From the NCBI GenBank assembly GCA_963709655.1, contig CAVPXF010000010.1, positions 97,449 to 161,448 on the forward strand: a DNA stretch of 64,000 bases, in the 5' to 3' direction. The notes under the pieces were generated by a model, which did not search any database, was not told where the DNA came from, and saw nothing but the letters and a program-made list of their open reading frames with translations. How positions within the stretch are numbered: the stretch's first letter is position 1; the number at the start of each line of letters is the position of its first letter. Below are positions 37,263 through 46,315 of this stretch, in pieces. Source of the DNA: Roseiarcus sp963709655 (GTDB lineage: Bacteria; Pseudomonadota; Alphaproteobacteria; Rhizobiales; Beijerinckiaceae). Position numbers and translations under genes: made by a program.

Positions 37263-38552
37263 ATGAACACTCGTCCTGCCGAAAAGGACCTGGCGACCGA
37301 CGCTGCGGTCAAGGACCTCTACGAGATCGGCGAAATTCCCCCGCTGGGCCACGTGCCGAAGTCGATGTACGCCTGGACCATCCGCAAGGAGCGACACGGG
37401 CCGCCGGAAGAGGCGATGAAGATCGAGGTCGTGCCGACCTGGGAGCTCGACAGCCACGACGTGCTCGTTCTCGTGATGGCGGCGGGCGTCAACTACAACG
37501 GCGTCTGGGCGGCGCTCGGCGAACCGGTCTCGACCCTCGACGTGCACAAGAATCCCTATCACATCGCCGGCTCCGACGCCTCGGGCATCGTGTGGGCGGT
37601 CGGCTCCAAGGTCAAGCGCTGGAAGGTCGGCGACGAGGTCGTCGTCCACTGCAACCAGGACGATGGCGACGACGAGGAATGCAACGGCGGCGACCCGATG
37701 TTCTCGCCCTCGCAGCGCATCTGGGGGTACGAGACGCCGGACGGCTCCTTCGCCCAGTTCTGCCGCGTGCAGGATCGGCAGCTGATGGACCGCCCCAAGC
37801 ACCTGACCTGGGAAGAGTCCGCGTCCTACACGCTGACGCTCGCCACCGCCTACCGCATGCTGTTCGGCCACGAGCCGCACCGCCTGCGGCCGGGCGACAA
37901 CGTGCTTGTCTGGGGCGCCTCGGGCGGCCTCGGCGTGTTCGGCGTGCAGCTTTGCGCGGCGGCGGGCGCCAATGCGATCGGCGTCATTTCCGACGAAAGC
38001 AAGCGCGAGTACGTGATGAGCCTCGGCGCCAAGGGCGTCATCAACCGCAAGAACTTCAAGTGCTGGGGCCAGCTGCCCAAGGTCAATACGCCCGAATACG
38101 GCGCTTACATGGCTGAAGCGCGCAAGTTCGGCAAAGCGATCTGGGAGGTCACCGGCAAGAAGGACGTCGACCTCGTATTCGAACATCCCGGCGAGGCGAC
38201 TTTCCCGACCTCCTGCTTCGTCGTCAAGCGCGGCGGCATGGTGGTGTTCTGCGCCGGCACCAGCGGTTTCAACATCACCTTCGACGCGCGCTTCGTCTGG
38301 ATGCGGCAAAAGCGCATCCAGGGTTCGCATTTCGCCCATCTCAAGCAGGCTTCGGCGGCCAACAGGTTCGTGATCGACCGCCGCATCGACCCGTGCATGT
38401 CCGAGGTTTTCCCGTGGGCCGAGATTCCGGTCGCCCACACCAAGATGTGGAAGAACCTGCATGCGCCGGGCAACATGGCGGTGCTGGTCTCGGCGCCGAC
38501 CGCGGGGTTGCGCAGCTTCGAGGACGTGATCGAAGCCTGCAGGAAGGCCTGA
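37263..38552 (+). CDS. ccr: Crotonyl-CoA carboxylase/reductase
   Basis: 429 residues. It reduces and carboxylates crotonyl-CoA to ethylmalonyl-CoA with NADPH and CO2, the key step of the ethylmalonyl-CoA pathway. It is a medium-chain dehydrogenase fold without zinc. IAGSDASGIVWAVGSKVKRW, VHCNQDDGDDEECNGGDPMF (an insertion typical of Ccr) and VWGASGGLGVFGVQLC (NADPH site) are all present. The C-terminus has HFAHLKQASAANRFVIDRRI. Divergent from ecm with about 340 bp between starts, so shared regulation is likely. An upstream open extension is not conserved; the ATG at 37263 fits the family N-terminus. Confidence 0.96.
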   Translation: MNTRPAEKDLATDAAVKDLYEIGEIPPLGHVPKSMYAWTIRKERHGPPEEAMKIEVVPTWELDSHDVLVLVMAAGVNYNGVWAALGEPVSTLDVHKNPYHIAGSDASGIVWAVGSKVKRWKVGDEVVVHCNQDDGDDEECNGGDPMFSPSQRIWGYETPDGSFAQFCRVQDRQLMDRPKHLTWEESASYTLTLATAYRMLFGHEPHRLRPGDNVLVWGASGGLGVFGVQLCAAAGANAIGVISDESKREYVMSLGAKGVINRKNFKCWGQLPKVNTPEYGAYMAEARKFGKAIWEVTGKKDVDLVFEHPGEATFPTSCFVVKRGGMVVFCAGTSGFNITFDARFVWMRQKRIQGSHFAHLKQASAANRFVIDRRIDPCMSEVFPWAEIPVAHTKMWKNLHAPGNMAVLVSAPTAGLRSFEDVIEACRKA

Positions 38553-38559
38553 CCCGACT

Positions 38560-38575
38560 CCGCGCGGCCGCGCGG
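38560..38575. repeat. Perfect 16-bp GC palindrome after ccr
   Basis: CCGCGCGGCCGCGCGG lies just downstream of the ccr stop. It could fold as a stem, but there is no T-run, so a terminator role is only possible. Confidence 0.35.
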
Positions 38576-38729
38576 CGCCCGCCAATTGCCATCGTCATTG
38601 CGAGCCGGTAAAGCGGCGTCTCGCGCGCCCCTCATGGACGCGCGGCTTTGTCCGTTCCCGCCCGCTGCGCCAAGGACGGCCGCCCGGCGACTGAACGTCC
38701 GCAAAGCTTCTAAGGACGGACGGGAACGC

Positions 38730-39434
38730 ATGGCCGGGAACGACAACGCCGAAGGCATGAAACGCGAGGCCGCCCGACGGGCGCTCGACCTCGTCGAGCC
38801 GGGCATGCGGCTCGGTCTCGGCACCGGCACGACCGCGCGCCATTTCGTCGATCTCCTGGGCGAGAAGGTCGCGAGCGGACTGAAGGTCCGCTGCGTCGCC
38901 ACGTCCGAGGCGACGCTCAATCAGGCGAACGGGCTCGGCATTCCGATGACGACGCTCGACGAAATGCCCGAGCTCGATCTGACGGTCGACGGGGCGGACG
39001 AGATCGATCCCGAGCTCAGGCTGATCAAGGGCGGCGGCGGCGCCCTCCTGCGCGAGAAGATCGTCGCGGCCGCCTCACGCCGTATGGCGGTGATCGCCGA
39101 CGCCTCCAAGCTCGTGCCGCGGCTCGGCGCCTTTCCCCTGCCGGTCGAGGTCGTCCCGTTTGGTCTCACGGCGACCCGCCGCCACGTCGAGGCGACGGTC
39201 GAGAGCCTCGGCCTTTCCGGCGCGATCGTCTTGCGTGGCGGCGCCTCGCCCTTCGTGACCGACGGCGGCCACTTCATCCTCGACTGCGGCTTCGGCGCCA
39301 TTCCCGACCCGGAACGACTGGCCGCGGCGCTTTCGCCGATCCCCGGCGTCGTCGAGCACGGCTTGTTCATCGGCTACGCCTGCATCGCGTTCGTCGCGAC
39401 AGCGACGACCGTCGAAACGCACGGCCGGCCCTGA
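38730..39434 (+). CDS. rpiA: Ribose-5-phosphate isomerase A
   Basis: 234 residues from the ATG at 38730. It interconverts ribose 5-phosphate and ribulose 5-phosphate in the pentose phosphate pathway. Conserved segments: GLGTGTTARHFVDLL (phosphate loop), TVDGADEIDPELRLIKGGGG (catalytic Asp and Glu), ALLREKIVA with the catalytic Lys region, and GGHFILDCGFGAIPD. Length is typical. The open frame upstream of 38730 is not conserved. A short gap separates it from the DUF2059 gene on the same strand. Confidence 0.95.
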   Translation: MAGNDNAEGMKREAARRALDLVEPGMRLGLGTGTTARHFVDLLGEKVASGLKVRCVATSEATLNQANGLGIPMTTLDEMPELDLTVDGADEIDPELRLIKGGGGALLREKIVAAASRRMAVIADASKLVPRLGAFPLPVEVVPFGLTATRRHVEATVESLGLSGAIVLRGGASPFVTDGGHFILDCGFGAIPDPERLAAALSPIPGVVEHGLFIGYACIAFVATATTVETHGRP

Positions 39435-39455
39435 TCTCATAAAAGGACCATCTGC

Positions 39456-40013
39456 ATGTTTGTTAGGGGAACGCTTGCCGCCCTCCTCATCGCTGGCGCT
39501 GTCGTTATCGGGCCGGCGGCCTACGCCGGCGACGCGACGCCCAAGCCCGCCGCGACGCCCGCGCCCGGGGCGACGTCCGACATTCCCGCGCCGCCGTCGC
39601 CGGCCGCGATCAAGGCCGCGGACCAGCTCCTCACCGCCATGGGCGTGAAGGAAACCATCGCCAAGACCGTGCCGACGATGATGACCGAGTTCGAGCACAA
39701 CCTCACGACGACGCGCCCGGAGATCCGCGACAGCCTCAGGCAGACGCTGGTCGCGATCAAACCCGAGTTCGACAATTCGGCGAAGCTGACCTACCAAAAG
39801 GCCGAGGCCTTGCTCGCGCTCGCCATGTCCGAGAAAGAGCTCGAGGAGGTCGCGACGTTTTTCACCAGCCCCACGGGCAGGAATTTTCTCGCGATCCAGC
39901 CGATCTTCCTCCAACGCCTTCAGGATGTGCTCGATCCCTGGCGGCAGGGACTGTCGACCGACATCGTCGCGAGGGCGCGCGAGGAGATGAAGAAGAAGGG
40001 CGTCGACTTCTAG
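39456..40013 (+). CDS. DUF2059 domain protein, exported
   Basis: 185 residues. A signal peptide (VRGTLAALLIAGAVVIGPAA, cleavage near AYA) leads to a Pro/Ala linker and a helical DUF2059 domain (about 95-165: KLTYQKAEALLALAMSEKEL, EEVATFFTSPTGRNFLAIQP). The family is periplasmic and of unknown function. It lies between rpiA and gor on the same strand with short gaps; rpiA-DUF2059-gor is a recurrent order in Alphaproteobacteria, as far as I recall. No catalytic motif is visible. Confidence 0.85.
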   Translation: MFVRGTLAALLIAGAVVIGPAAYAGDATPKPAATPAPGATSDIPAPPSPAAIKAADQLLTAMGVKETIAKTVPTMMTEFEHNLTTTRPEIRDSLRQTLVAIKPEFDNSAKLTYQKAEALLALAMSEKELEEVATFFTSPTGRNFLAIQPIFLQRLQDVLDPWRQGLSTDIVARAREEMKKKGVDF

Positions 40014-40024
40014 GGAGCCGCCGA

Positions 40025-41410
40025 ATGGCGTTCGACGTCGACTTCTTCGTCATCGGCGCCGGATCCGGCGGGGTCCGCGCAGCGCGGATCGCGGCCGGTT
40101 ACGGGGTGAAAGCCGTCGTGGCGGAGGAGAGCCGGATCGGCGGCACCTGCGTCATTCGCGGCTGCGTTCCCAAGAAACTCTACGTCTACGCGAGCCGCTT
40201 CGCCGACGAATTCGCCGACGCGGCCGGGTTTGGCTGGCGTGTGGGCGAAACCGCTTTCGACTGGCCGAGCCTCGTTGCGGCCAAGGAGAAGGAGATCACC
40301 CGCCTGTCGGCCGCCTATCGCGCCAATCTCGAGGCCTCCGGCGCGAAGCTGGTCGAGGAGCGGGCGACGATCGTCGGGCCGCAGCGGGTGCGCCTCGCCG
40401 GCGGGCGCGAAGTCACGGCGCGCCATGTCCTCGTGGCGTCGGGCTCCCGCCCGACGCTTCCGCCGGGCGTCGAGGGCCTCGAGCACACGATCACCTCGAA
40501 CGAGATCTTCGACCTGGCCCACTTTCCGAAACGGCTGATGGTGGTCGGCGCCGGCTTCATCGCCGTCGAATTCGCCTCGCTCTTCCAGCGGCTCGGCTCG
40601 CAGGTGACGGTGGCCTTGCGCGGGTCGAACGTGCTGCGCGGGTTCGACGAGGACATGCGCGACGGGTTCCGCGACGCGATGATCCGCGCCGGCGTCGCCT
40701 TCCGGTTCGGCGCTATGCCGACGCGGATCGAGAAGCTCGGCGACGGGACGCGACGCGTCGCGCTCGGCGACGGCACGACGCTCGAGGTCGATGAGGTCCT
40801 GATCGCCACCGGCCGCCGCCCCTACACGGGCGGGCTCGGCCTCGAGGCGGCGGGGGTCGGCCTCACGCCCAGCGGCGGGATCGCGGTCGACGACAATCTC
40901 ACGAGCAGCGTCCCCTGGCTCCATGCGGTCGGCGACGTGACCGACCATATCAACCTGACCCCCGTCGCCATCCGCGAGGGTCATGCGCTGGCCGACCGGC
41001 TGTTCGGCGGCGGGGCGCGGCCGATCCGCTACGACACGGTGGCGAGCGTCGTGTTCGGCACGCCGGAACTGGGCGCGGTCGGGCTCACCGAGGCCGAGGC
41101 GACCAAGGCCCTCAAGAGGGTCGAGATCTACGAGGCCAATTTCCGCCCGATGAAGGCGACTCTCACCGGCGGGGCTGAGCGGGCGGTGATGAAGCTGATC
41201 GTCGACGGCGAGAGCCAAAGGATCGTCGGCGCGCACATCCTCGCCACGGACGCCGGCGAGATGATCCAGCTCGTCGCGGTGGCGATGACGATGCGCGCGA
41301 CCAAGGCCGACTTCGACGCGACCGTCGCCGTCCACCCGACCGCGGCGGAGGAGCTGGTGACGATGCGCAAGCCGTCGCGGCGCTACGACGGCGGCGAGTG
41401 GATGGCGTAA
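40025..41410 (+). CDS. gor: Glutathione-disulfide reductase
   Basis: 461 residues. FAD-binding motif IGAGSGGVRAARIAAGYG, redox-active disulfide GTCVIRGCVPKKLY, second Rossmann motif VVGAGFIAVEFASLFQRLGS, FAD motif LHAVGDVTDHINLTPVA, and the C-terminal catalytic His in VAVHPTAAEELVTM. It regenerates reduced glutathione with NADPH. The start is 11 bp after the DUF2059 stop. The 441-residue minus-strand frame across it is a shadow. Confidence 0.95.
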   Translation: MAFDVDFFVIGAGSGGVRAARIAAGYGVKAVVAEESRIGGTCVIRGCVPKKLYVYASRFADEFADAAGFGWRVGETAFDWPSLVAAKEKEITRLSAAYRANLEASGAKLVEERATIVGPQRVRLAGGREVTARHVLVASGSRPTLPPGVEGLEHTITSNEIFDLAHFPKRLMVVGAGFIAVEFASLFQRLGSQVTVALRGSNVLRGFDEDMRDGFRDAMIRAGVAFRFGAMPTRIEKLGDGTRRVALGDGTTLEVDEVLIATGRRPYTGGLGLEAAGVGLTPSGGIAVDDNLTSSVPWLHAVGDVTDHINLTPVAIREGHALADRLFGGGARPIRYDTVASVVFGTPELGAVGLTEAEATKALKRVEIYEANFRPMKATLTGGAERAVMKLIVDGESQRIVGAHILATDAGEMIQLVAVAMTMRATKADFDATVAVHPTAAEELVTMRKPSRRYDGGEWMA

Positions 41411-42072
41411 GGGCCGGGGGCCCGCCCGGCGGGACGTTCGGCCCCGCTTCGGTCCCCGTTCGGCGCCGTTCGGGCCCCGTTCGACATGCGTTCAGCGCCG
41501 TTCGACATGCGTTCGGCGTCGAAAAGCGGGGCCTTTTTCACCCGTGTTTTGAGCGATTCCAAGGGGTTGGAATCGAGTTTGCGAAAAAAACGATGTTTCG
41601 GCGAATCCGCGCCCCGGGACGAGGGCGCAGAAGGGCGCCGCACGGCGGGGAAAGCAAGGACGGCGATCGGTTGCGCATAATTGACCGTATCACGATTTCT
41701 GCTTTCCGTAAACCAAAAGGCGCCTCCCGTCGTCCGTCCGCAAGTCATCGGGGTTCGGGCCGCTCGACGAGCGGCGGCCTGACCGGTTTCTGCGCGACAT
41801 GGCGGGCCGGCCACCCGATCGGATAAGATTATCTTAACGGGTCGCCGGCAGGCTGGATCCCGACAGCTCTGCGTCGAAACCCGACCGACGTCGAGGGGCA
41901 TGACGCTTTCTGTCGAGCCGTCGCGACCTCCGGCGCGCCTTCCCTGCGATCCGCCATTCGGCCCGCGCGTTTTGCATGGCGGGGACTGAGAGCCCGGCTC
42001 AATGTGCCTGCGCCCCCCAACGATCGAGGCTCGCGCCAAGGCTCCCCCTCCAGAGCGCGAAGGTTCGCGAGT
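41411..42072. other. Intergenic region with short repeats
   Basis: About 660 bp between gor and the GGDEF-EAL gene. It holds a 21-bp tandem duplication (41477-41518) and, near 41550, TTTTGAGCGATTCCAAGGGG, which resembles the core of the 271-bp repeats at 8 kb. No gene is apparent. Confidence 0.5.
41477..41518. repeat. 21-bp tandem duplication
   Basis: Two adjacent copies of CCGTTCGACATGCGTTCRGC plus G, differing at one base (A or G). They lie 67 bp after the gor stop in otherwise non-coding DNA. Confidence 0.8.
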
Positions 42073-44061
42073 ATGATTTCGGCGCGAAATATCCGAGCGC
42101 TGTTCCAGATTTCGGCCGACAATCCGGAACTGGCGCAGTCGCAATTGCGCATGTTCACCAGCCAAGTGCCCCTGCTCTATTTCATCCTCGTGACCAACGT
42201 CGTCGCGGTCGCCTACACGCATCTCGAGACCTCCCCGCGAATATTGACTGTTTACGGCTCGGGGCTACTCGGCCTGATTTGCTTAGTGCGACTATCCCTG
42301 TGGGTATGGACAAAAAAACGGAAGTTGAGCACCGACCAGGTGGTGCGCCGCCTCAAGAGCACCGTCGCGCTGGCGGGAATCCTAACCGTGCTGTTCCTGA
42401 TCTGGGGGGTCTCTCTCCTTCCCTACGGCGACGCCTACGCCCAGGGGCAGGTGGTTTTTTTCCTGGCGATCACCGTGATCGGCTGCATCTTCTGCCTGAT
42501 GCATGTGCGGCCCGCCGCGCTCGTCGTGACGATCGTCGGGGTTGTGCCCGGTGCGGCGGTTTTGGTGTCCATTGGACGCCCGACTTTTGTCGCGATGGGA
42601 ATCGATTGGGCGCTGGTCTCGGTGGCGATGGTCTACATTGTCCTGACCCATTCGCGCGATTTCACCAATATGATCAATTTTCAGAAAGAGCTCGGCAAAA
42701 AACATCTGGAGACGCTCAGCCTGGCCGCGGAGAACTTTCGCCTCGCCAATCTCGATGTCCTCACCGATCTGCCGAACCGGCGCCAGTTTTTCGCCAACCT
42801 GCACGACTTGTTGAGTCTCGCCGCAAAGGACGACAAGCGCTTCGTCGTCGGCATCGTCGATCTCGACGGCTTCAAGTCGGTGAACGACGTCTATGGTCAT
42901 GTCACCGGGGATCAGGTCCTGATCGAGACCGGGCGCCGATTGAAGGATATTTCCGACGAGAGTGTATCGCTTGCCCGCGTGGGAGGCGACGAATTCGGCG
43001 TCCTTATCAAAGGCGACCTTTCCGAACAGCAAATCAACGTCTACGGCCGGCGCATTTGCGCGGCCATGGAGGCGCCGTTCCTGCTCTCGAACGTCACCGT
43101 GCAGATCGCCTGCTCGATCGGCTTCGCCATTTATCCCGAGGCGGGGACGACGGCGGAGCAGCTGTTCGAACGCGCCGACTATGCGCTCTATCACGTCAAG
43201 CAACATGCGCGCGGACGCTCGGTGGTCTTCTCTCAGGAGCACGAAAGCCAGATCCGCCAGTTCGCGTTGGTCGAGAATTGTCTGCGTAACGCGGATCTGG
43301 AACAGGAGCTTTCTGTCAGCTTTCAGCCGATTTACGACGTCGAGCGCTGCAAGGTCGTCGCCTTCGAAGCGTTGGCGCGGTGGGACAGCCCGAAACTCGG
43401 CCCTGTTCCTCCAGGCGACTTCATACCGGTCGCCGAGCGCACCGACTTCGTCAGCAAACTCACTCGGATCCTGCTGCGCAAGGCGCTCGCCTGCGTGCGG
43501 ACCTGGCCCGACGACATCCGGATCTCCTTCAATCTTTCGGTCCGCGACATCAGCTCGGCCGAAGCGATCCTGAAGATCATCGCCATTATTGAAAACGGCG
43601 GCGTGGCTCCCCAGCGGATTGATCTCGAGGTCACAGAGACGGCCTTGATCCGCGATTTCGACAAGGGAAATGAAGGCCTGAGGGCGCTAAAGTCGCTGGG
43701 GGTTCACATCTCGCTCGACGACTTCGGCAGCGGCTATTCGAGCCTGAGCTACGTCCATCGTCTGCCCTTGGACAAGATCAAGATCGACCGCAGCTTCATC
43801 AAGGATATCGAAACGCGGGGCGCCAGCCGAGACATCGTCAAGACGATCATCGACCTCTGCGGGAATCTCAAACTGGCATGCGTCGTCGAGGGCATGGAAA
43901 CCAAAGAGCAGGCGGACGTGGTGCGCGCGCTCGGCGGCGTGATGATGCAAGGCTATTACTTCGGCAAACCCATGCGCGCCGACGCCGTCCCGGGCTTTCT
44001 CGCCGCCGCCGCTCAAACGCGGCCGGATCGCGTGATGGAGGCGGTCGCGGGGGGAATTTGA
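42073..44061 (+). CDS. Membrane GGDEF-EAL protein (cyclic-di-GMP turnover)
   Basis: About 662 residues from the ATG at 42073; an upstream ATG at 42004 adds an unlikely leader. Six hydrophobic segments span about 30-190. A GGDEF domain follows with the intact signature VGGDEF (in LARVGGDEFGVLI) and DVLTDLPNRRQFF. The EAL domain contains VVAFEALARW, LEVTETALI, SLDDFGSGYSSLSYV and KIDRSFIKDI. The residues for both cyclase and phosphodiesterase chemistry look present, so it may make or degrade c-di-GMP. It could link to the Tad pilus and exopolysaccharide genes in the window, an inference only. Confidence 0.93.
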   Translation: MISARNIRALFQISADNPELAQSQLRMFTSQVPLLYFILVTNVVAVAYTHLETSPRILTVYGSGLLGLICLVRLSLWVWTKKRKLSTDQVVRRLKSTVALAGILTVLFLIWGVSLLPYGDAYAQGQVVFFLAITVIGCIFCLMHVRPAALVVTIVGVVPGAAVLVSIGRPTFVAMGIDWALVSVAMVYIVLTHSRDFTNMINFQKELGKKHLETLSLAAENFRLANLDVLTDLPNRRQFFANLHDLLSLAAKDDKRFVVGIVDLDGFKSVNDVYGHVTGDQVLIETGRRLKDISDESVSLARVGGDEFGVLIKGDLSEQQINVYGRRICAAMEAPFLLSNVTVQIACSIGFAIYPEAGTTAEQLFERADYALYHVKQHARGRSVVFSQEHESQIRQFALVENCLRNADLEQELSVSFQPIYDVERCKVVAFEALARWDSPKLGPVPPGDFIPVAERTDFVSKLTRILLRKALACVRTWPDDIRISFNLSVRDISSAEAILKIIAIIENGGVAPQRIDLEVTETALIRDFDKGNEGLRALKSLGVHISLDDFGSGYSSLSYVHRLPLDKIKIDRSFIKDIETRGASRDIVKTIIDLCGNLKLACVVEGMETKEQADVVRALGGVMMQGYYFGKPMRADAVPGFLAAAAQTRPDRVMEAVAGGI

Positions 44062-44188
44062 AGCTTATCGATCCCCATGGAAATGGGATTTCGGGAGTTC
44101 GGCGGCAGCGGTGGAATGGAGTTGGACTGGACCTCGAGAGCGAGACATGCCTCGCTCTCCCAGGTCCCATATGATATTCGTTCGCGCC

Positions 44189-45721
44189 TCAGGCGACAGG
44201 AACAGCAAAGGGGCCGAAGATTTCCACCATTTGATTGCCGGCCGGGAAAAGTCCGGCGCCCTTAACATCCACGCTCAGGGAACCGACCCGCGACTTTGTG
44301 GTCGGCACGCCCAGCTCCTTGACCATCACGCTGACCCTGGCCTCGGCGCCGTCCACGTTGAACACAATCCCGCCGACGACGCTTGTTTGTGTGATGGAAG
44401 CTCCGGCCGAGGGAACCAGTTGAATCTGAATGACGCCGCGATCGGGGTCCTGCGCCAAGCGGCCAGCCAGGTGGTCCAAGCAAACCTCCAGACCGTAATG
44501 AATGCCGTCCATGGTAAAAACGCCGCCACCCTTGCGCTCGCTTGCGCCGCCCGAGTTATGGCGCGGTTCGTTAAATCTCTCTTGGCGACCAAAGACTTTG
44601 ATCTTACTGGCGTCTCCATCCACATAGTCGAAGTCGAAGCCTGAAACATAAGCTTTCAGCACGCTGTAATCATGAACCCCGTCGCCCGAAGAGTAGCCGC
44701 CCCTTTGCACCATGGCGTAGTTGTCAATGTCGACGCCCGTGCACTCTTCCGTGAATTGCGACGGCTTGTGGCAATTCTTGCAAACAAACCCGTGCGGACG
44801 TGGGCCCACGGCGTTGACGATCAGCGGACCAGAACAGGATTTGCACTTCAACGTCGAATGGCATCCGGGGCAGGCCAACACGCTGTCGCGCGTCGAGGGC
44901 GTCGGCTTTTCGAGCCACACATGGCAATTTTGGCATGCAGCCCCGTTACGCTCAGTTCCGGCAACAAACGTGCCCAGGACGAAAAGCCAATCCTTGTAAG
45001 CTGGTTTCCCGGTTTCCTTACGTATTTCATCGAGGATGCTCGCTTTCCCGGGCGTTCCGACTGACCCGGGCGTTCCGTCTGGCCTCTTGGGCTCTACGCC
45101 CATAAGGTAGTCCATGGTGAACGCTCCTCCGTGACCGCGGAAAAAGAACTCGGGAGCCATGAATATCTTCAATGTCTTGGCGTCTTCGGTCACTACATGC
45201 TTCGCGAGCATCTCTGTATTATATAGAGCGTTAGCTTTCTGGATCGCCTCTTTCATTTGGGCGCACCGCTTCTGCAGATCTATGTCGGGATCAGCATCGC
45301 CGATATAACCGCTCGCCGTCTGATTCCAATCTGCCCGGCCCGACACGTAAGCTCTGAGCGTGCCAGTCTTGACAGAATATCCCAGGCAAACAACCTTGTT
45401 ATAGGGACTCGTGCTGGGCACGGCGGTCTTCAGTTTGCGACCCACAACGTCACCGAGGGCGCTGGCGGCGCCGTAGGGATCTCCTTCAGCAACCGCCGCC
45501 AACTTATTCGCCGGAGGTTTTGGGTTCTTTTGCTGCCACGCGTTGATGGCGGGCTTCAGATCCACCAGCGTGTTGATGCGCGCCATTGGCATGACCTGGT
45601 GGTATTGCTGGATCAGTTGATCAAGCTTTTTCATCTCCGGGCTGGGCTCAACGGTTGAAAAGCGTGGGCGCCCGGTGAATTTCTTCCAGTCATCAAGTTT
45701 CGGAATGTCAGGAAAATACAT
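44189..45721 (-). CDS. Nitrilase-fold hydrolase-like protein with inserted Cys-rich zinc ribbons
   Basis: 510 residues from the ATG with codon 45719-45721 (AGGGAGGCG ribosome site). An N-terminal region (about 1-105) has no family I recognise. KIFMAPEFFFRGHGGAFTM carries Glu191 in the position of the nitrilase Glu, and MDGIHYGLEVCLDHLAG carries Cys414 in the position of the nucleophile. Between them lies an insertion with four CxxC pairs: Cys263/266, 284/287, 293/296 and 314/317. This suggests two zinc ribbons. The catalytic Lys cannot be placed. No signal peptide. It stands alone, converging on the GGDEF-EAL gene, with a hisG fragment upstream. Nitrilase-superfamily membership is by motif and should be tested by structure. 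Confidence 0.65.
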   Translation of the reverse strand: MYFPDIPKLDDWKKFTGRPRFSTVEPSPEMKKLDQLIQQYHQVMPMARINTLVDLKPAINAWQQKNPKPPANKLAAVAEGDPYGAASALGDVVGRKLKTAVPSTSPYNKVVCLGYSVKTGTLRAYVSGRADWNQTASGYIGDADPDIDLQKRCAQMKEAIQKANALYNTEMLAKHVVTEDAKTLKIFMAPEFFFRGHGGAFTMDYLMGVEPKRPDGTPGSVGTPGKASILDEIRKETGKPAYKDWLFVLGTFVAGTERNGAACQNCHVWLEKPTPSTRDSVLACPGCHSTLKCKSCSGPLIVNAVGPRPHGFVCKNCHKPSQFTEECTGVDIDNYAMVQRGGYSSGDGVHDYSVLKAYVSGFDFDYVDGDASKIKVFGRQERFNEPRHNSGGASERKGGGVFTMDGIHYGLEVCLDHLAGRLAQDPDRGVIQIQLVPSAGASITQTSVVGGIVFNVDGAEARVSVMVKELGVPTTKSRVGSLSVDVKGAGLFPAGNQMVEIFGPFAVPVA

Positions 45722-45940
45722 GATTCGCCTCCCTGAGCTGGCCGACGACCCTGGATCTCGGATCGTCGCTCGTGGCGACACTCGTCGAATGTCAAACCTG
45801 CTTTGTCGGCTTCGCTGGCGCTATCGGACGCTGATCAGGACGTGTGCCCGGAACTCGGCGACGTGACAAATACCATAGTCAAATCGAGCCAGAAAGCGGG
45901 CGAAGGCCAAGTGAAGGCTTCGAAGGACGTCCGGAAGGAC
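45722..45940. other. Upstream region of the nitrilase-like gene
   Basis: About 220 bp that should include the minus-strand promoter. No gene or clear repeat seen. Confidence 0.35.
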
Positions 45941-46061
45941 GCCCGTCTTTCGACGGGCTATAGAGCGCGGCTACAGCGCCCCGATCCGCCGCTCCAGCGC
46001 CTCGTAGAGTGGGTTTCTGGCGTCGAACGCCTGTTCGAGCGCGACCACGCTGACGCGCTTG
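45941..46061 (-). pseudogene. Duplicated 3' end of hisG
   Basis: 121 bp matching 48529-48649 at roughly 90 percent identity. It encodes RVSVVALEQAFDARNPLYEA then LERRIGAL with the stop at 45971-45973, and includes the post-stop sequence AGCCGCGCTC and the GCCCGTC hairpin. The similarity ends abruptly at 46061. It is a fragment of the real hisG 2.5 kb downstream and marks one edge of a probable inserted segment. Confidence 0.88.
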
Positions 46062-46095
46062 CGGTTCCGATGACAGCGCATTGAACTATGTCGCC

Positions 46096-46125
46096 GAAGA
46101 GTCGTCGCAAGTAAAATGCACAGTC
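46096..46125. repeat. 30-bp direct repeat, left copy
   Basis: GAAGAGTCGTCGCAAGTAAA followed by ATGCACAGTC. A very similar sequence in the same orientation is at 48390-48419 (GAAGAGCCGTCGCAGGTAAA then GCGCACTGTC). The pair brackets the HdeA-like, cytochrome b and molybdopterin genes. Confidence 0.75.
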
Positions 46126-46236
46126 CGGAACTGCAGAAATGCCTCAAAAACGACACTGAAACCCGGATGATATGTTTTTGCTTGTGCCCGGTTCCCTACC
46201 GCAGCGCCGGTCTTGGACGAGCGCACTCCCGGGAGT

Positions 46237-46255
46237 TGCACACGTTTCTTGTGCA
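46237..46255. promoter_or_regulatory. Possible operator dyad upstream of the HdeA-like gene
   Basis: TGCACA and TGTGCA, exact inverted repeats seven bases apart, lie about 60 bp before the ATG at 46316. The position suits a regulator site, but nothing identifies the regulator. Confidence 0.3.
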
Positions 46256-46315
46256 TCGTAACCACATGATCAGTTCGTTTCAGCTAGTCCAGAGAAACTC
46301 TGAAGGGAACGTGAT

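Noticed and set aside
40010..41335. 441-residue minus-strand frame opposite gor
   Set aside because: Low-complexity Arg/Asp composition and full overlap with an intact, well-conserved gene.
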